A DNA stretch of 64,000 bases, from positions 17,747 to 81,746 of the forward strand of contig CAYPWL010000011.1 of the NCBI GenBank assembly GCA_964414425.1, written 5' to 3'. This DNA comes from GYS-P2D sp964414425. Lineage in GTDB: Bacteria; Bacteroidota; Bacteroidia; Chitinophagales; Saprospiraceae. A program made the translations under genes and the position numbers. Positions 62,285 to 64,000 of the stretch are shown in pieces. The stretch's first letter is position 1, and each line of letters opens with the position of its first letter. The notes under the pieces were generated by a model. The model saw nothing but the letters and a program-made list of their open reading frames with translations, was not told the DNA's origin and did not search any database.

Positions 62285-63765
62285 CACGTCATATTTCGAG
62301 TAATCATATTACCCTCATTAGTGTGTTTTCGGACGATCCGATCTGCTTCCCTCTGTACATCAGGTCTTTTTCTAAACTCTGCTAATGTCTGACGAGCATG
62401 TCTCCCAGCTTTTTCGGGATCTACGATTTGCTTAGGATAGTCCTGTCCGTAATTAAAACCATATAAGTCTTGTTCCATCGCAGTCATCTCCCAAGGCTCA
62501 TGAAAATAAGGCGCCTGTAAATCCTTCAATTCTGGAACCCACTTTTTTATGAATGTCCCCTCTGGATCGTGATCGTAAGACTGTTTAATAGGATTGTAAA
62601 TCCTCATGGTATTCGTACCAGTTTCTGCTGCTTGCATCTGTATTTGAGGATAATGAATGCCTGGCTCAAAATCCAAAAATTGCTTGGCCAGATGAGGCGC
62701 GGCATCTTGCCAGGGCTGCCATAGATGATGTGTAAAGAAAGATACCAGCATGGCACGCATTCTAAAATTAAGGTAACCCGTCTGATTGAGACACCTCATG
62801 CACGCATCAACTAATGGAAAACCTGTATGACCCGTCCTCCAGGCTTCTTGATAAGTCTCATTGACTGGTTTCTCTAATGCTTCGAAAGCTCGATTTACAG
62901 ATCTATATTCCATGTCACACTCCATTTCAAACTTCTGAATGAAGTGACAATGCCATCTTAATCTCGACTCCATAGATCGTATATCATCGGCGGCAAATCC
63001 TGTATCCACTGCATCCTGACATGCTTGATAGACTTGTCTTATAGATAAATTGCCCCACGCTATATATGGCGAAAGTCTACTACAATGCTCTCGACTTGTT
63101 GCGGGCTTAGAGATATTTTTTTGGTATCCTTTAGCTCTCTTGTTAAGAAAACTATTCATGGTTTTGAGAGCTTCTCGCTCGCCTCCTCGCTGAAATCGAT
63201 TGTTCTTGCCAACCCGCCAGTAATGCTCAAAGCATGTCCTTAAGGCGTTTATCTCATCAATAGATATCCAATTGACCTGTTCTGGAACATAATTGAGTTG
63301 TGGAGCACTCATATATTCATACCACTCCTTCACCCATGAGTTTCGATTAGATCTACCTCGTTGGACGCCATTAGATTGAAATTCCTTCCACTCCACTTCC
63401 ATCAACTTGCACCATAAGGCTACTTCTTGATCTCGACCATATGTTTTCGATAAACCCGTCTCTTCATGAGATAGGAGAGATTTAACCTCGACCTGTCCGA
63501 ACAGGCAATTGAGTGAATCTATCGTATCCCCATAGGTCACCAATAATTGCGTATCGTATGCCTTCAAGCTGTCGTTGAGCTCCTGCAGTGAGTCGTAGAT
63601 GAATTGGAAATGCCGATCTGAATAATGTGGATCATTCATGAGACTCGGCTCAAAATTATACCACAATATGGTGGCATCCGTGTTCTGCGAACAGTAATGC
63701 AACGGTGCATGATCAAGAAGGCGCAAGTCACGCTTGAGCCAAACTACGTTATATTTAGATGCCAT
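62284..63765 (-). CDS. cryptochrome/DNA photolyase family protein
   Basis: A 493-residue flavoprotein with the N-terminal antenna-binding alpha/beta domain (NVVWLKRDLRLLDHAPL) and the C-terminal FAD domain (SRLSPYIAWGNLSIRQVYQA, ESRLRWHCHFIQKFE, GFPLVDACMRCLNQTGYLNFRMR, TNTMRIYNPIKQ). It should repair UV photoproducts or act as a light sensor. The common W-rich segment of CPD photolyases (NWQW) reads IQMQAAETG here, so a different substrate preference is possible. I use the ATG at 63765; a GTG at 63786 lies inside the Shine-Dalgarno-like sequence and is unlikely. First gene of a seven-gene operon with gaps or overlaps under 15 bases. Confidence 0.93.
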   Translation of the reverse strand: MASKYNVVWLKRDLRLLDHAPLHYCSQNTDATILWYNFEPSLMNDPHYSDRHFQFIYDSLQELNDSLKAYDTQLLVTYGDTIDSLNCLFGQVEVKSLLSHEETGLSKTYGRDQEVALWCKLMEVEWKEFQSNGVQRGRSNRNSWVKEWYEYMSAPQLNYVPEQVNWISIDEINALRTCFEHYWRVGKNNRFQRGGEREALKTMNSFLNKRAKGYQKNISKPATSREHCSRLSPYIAWGNLSIRQVYQACQDAVDTGFAADDIRSMESRLRWHCHFIQKFEMECDMEYRSVNRAFEALEKPVNETYQEAWRTGHTGFPLVDACMRCLNQTGYLNFRMRAMLVSFFTHHLWQPWQDAAPHLAKQFLDFEPGIHYPQIQMQAAETGTNTMRIYNPIKQSYDHDPEGTFIKKWVPELKDLQAPYFHEPWEMTAMEQDLYGFNYGQDYPKQIVDPEKAGRHARQTLAEFRKRPDVQREADRIVRKHTNEGNMITRNMT

Positions 63766-63795
63766 ATTCAAAAGCAATACATGCACCTCCTTTAA

Positions 63796-63830
63796 TTTGT
63801 TTAGTTATTCAGCCATTATAACTAAACAAA
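63796..63830. promoter_or_regulatory. 13-bp inverted repeat upstream of the photolyase operon
   Basis: Perfect 13-base arms (63796-63808 and 63818-63830) with a 9-base centre lie 31-65 bases upstream of the photolyase ATG, where the promoter should be. It is a good candidate operator for the light-response operon, for instance for a MerR-type (LitR/CarH-like) or similar regulator; the regulator type is a guess. Confidence 0.5.
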
Positions 63831-63831
63831 A

Positions 63832-63862
63832 AAGGCCAAGCAATCTGCTTGACCTTTTTCTC
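63832..63862. terminator. bidirectional terminator between photolyase operon and right-edge gene
   Basis: An 11-bp stem with one mismatch or G-U pair (63832-63842 with 63846-63856) has a 3-nt loop. T runs follow on both strands. It mainly serves the minus-strand gene that enters from the right edge, which stops at 63927. Confidence 0.85.
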
Positions 63863-63926
63863 TTCATTGATACCACAACTGGATTAACAGTTGTTAAGTG
63901 AAATTTTCTTCTTTGATTCTGGTTGA

Positions 63927-64000
63927 TTAGTCAGTGATCATCACCTGCTCAGCGTGACTCTCAGTTCCTTGAGTGACAAGGAATATGTAGCTGCCGCTAC
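63927..64000 (-). CDS. C-terminus of a T9SS-sorted secreted protein (cut by window edge)
   Basis: Only the last 24 codons are in the window. They read SGSYIFLVTQGTESHAEQVM and end ITD, which matches the closing strands of the type A sorting domain (G.Y...V ... V.I). This suggests another secreted surface protein upstream, but the rest is outside the window. Confidence 0.55.
   Translation of the reverse strand, partial: SGSYIFLVTQGTESHAEQVMITD

Overview
This window is bacterial chromosome, almost certainly from a marine or freshwater Bacteroidota, most likely a Saprospiria-type lineage. Four things point there. Two giant surface proteins end in type IX secretion (T9SS) sorting domains of types A and B. 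Several families are typical of the phylum (DUF3276/PUR-alpha-like, the small Lacal_2735-type protein, a GreA-like protein, a DUF7935-like protein, ComEC without its metallo-beta-lactamase domain). Shine-Dalgarno sequences are almost absent. A few -7 boxes fit the Bacteroidota TAnnTTTG pattern. A mevalonate-pathway enzyme (HMG-CoA reductase) and a lycopene cyclase suggest a pigmented, carotenoid-making organism. No rRNA, tRNA or intact insertion sequence was recognised.

Layout. 0-8.2 kb: an M28 peptidase cut by the left edge, a D-aminoacylase-like amidohydrolase, an MscS channel, HMG-CoA reductase, two unknown soluble proteins, a PagL-like lipid A deacylase, DoxX and a LolA-like carrier. 8.2-8.8 kb: a gene-poor stretch with what looks like a decayed gene, closed by two converging terminators. 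8.9-20.7 kb: two divergent giant genes, a 1914-residue HYR/C-type-lectin adhesin (T9SS type A) and a 1900-residue repeat protein (T9SS type B). 20.7-29 kb: housekeeping genes including dnaA, and an arcA-thioesterase-brkB operon. 29-30.3 kb: a CRISPR-repeat-like remnant and a stand-alone P-loop ATPase whose promoter is framed by a long inverted repeat. 30.4-37 kb: a five-gene envelope cassette (coiled-coil protein, PspA-like membrane coiled-coil protein, solute-binding/OmpA fusion, ABC permease, ABC ATPase), interrupted by a broken serine hydrolase gene. 37-44.3 kb: DUF3276, an ABC exporter, comEC with a four-HhH protein, and an OmpA protein beside a membrane-anchored HhH protein. 44-56 kb: NhaC, TypA, a GH63 glucosidase, Fe-S carrier, a candidate HEPN protein with a membrane partner, FolC, lycopene cyclase and a thioredoxin-like protein. 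56-58.8 kb: MsrB, a CNNM/CBS protein, a cupin and a lipoprotein. 58.8-63.8 kb: a tightly packed seven-gene light-response operon with two photolyase/cryptochrome proteins. The right edge cuts another T9SS-secreted protein.

The best candidates for undescribed biology are the 30.4-37 kb cassette, which could physically link the inner membrane, the peptidoglycan and an ABC transporter; the membrane-anchored HhH/OmpA pair at 42.5-44.3 kb; the C-type lectin domains inserted inside HYR domains; and the small unknown proteins of the photolyase operon, one of which is an SDR lacking the canonical catalytic tyrosine. These functional readings are inferences from motifs and gene order; no database search was possible.
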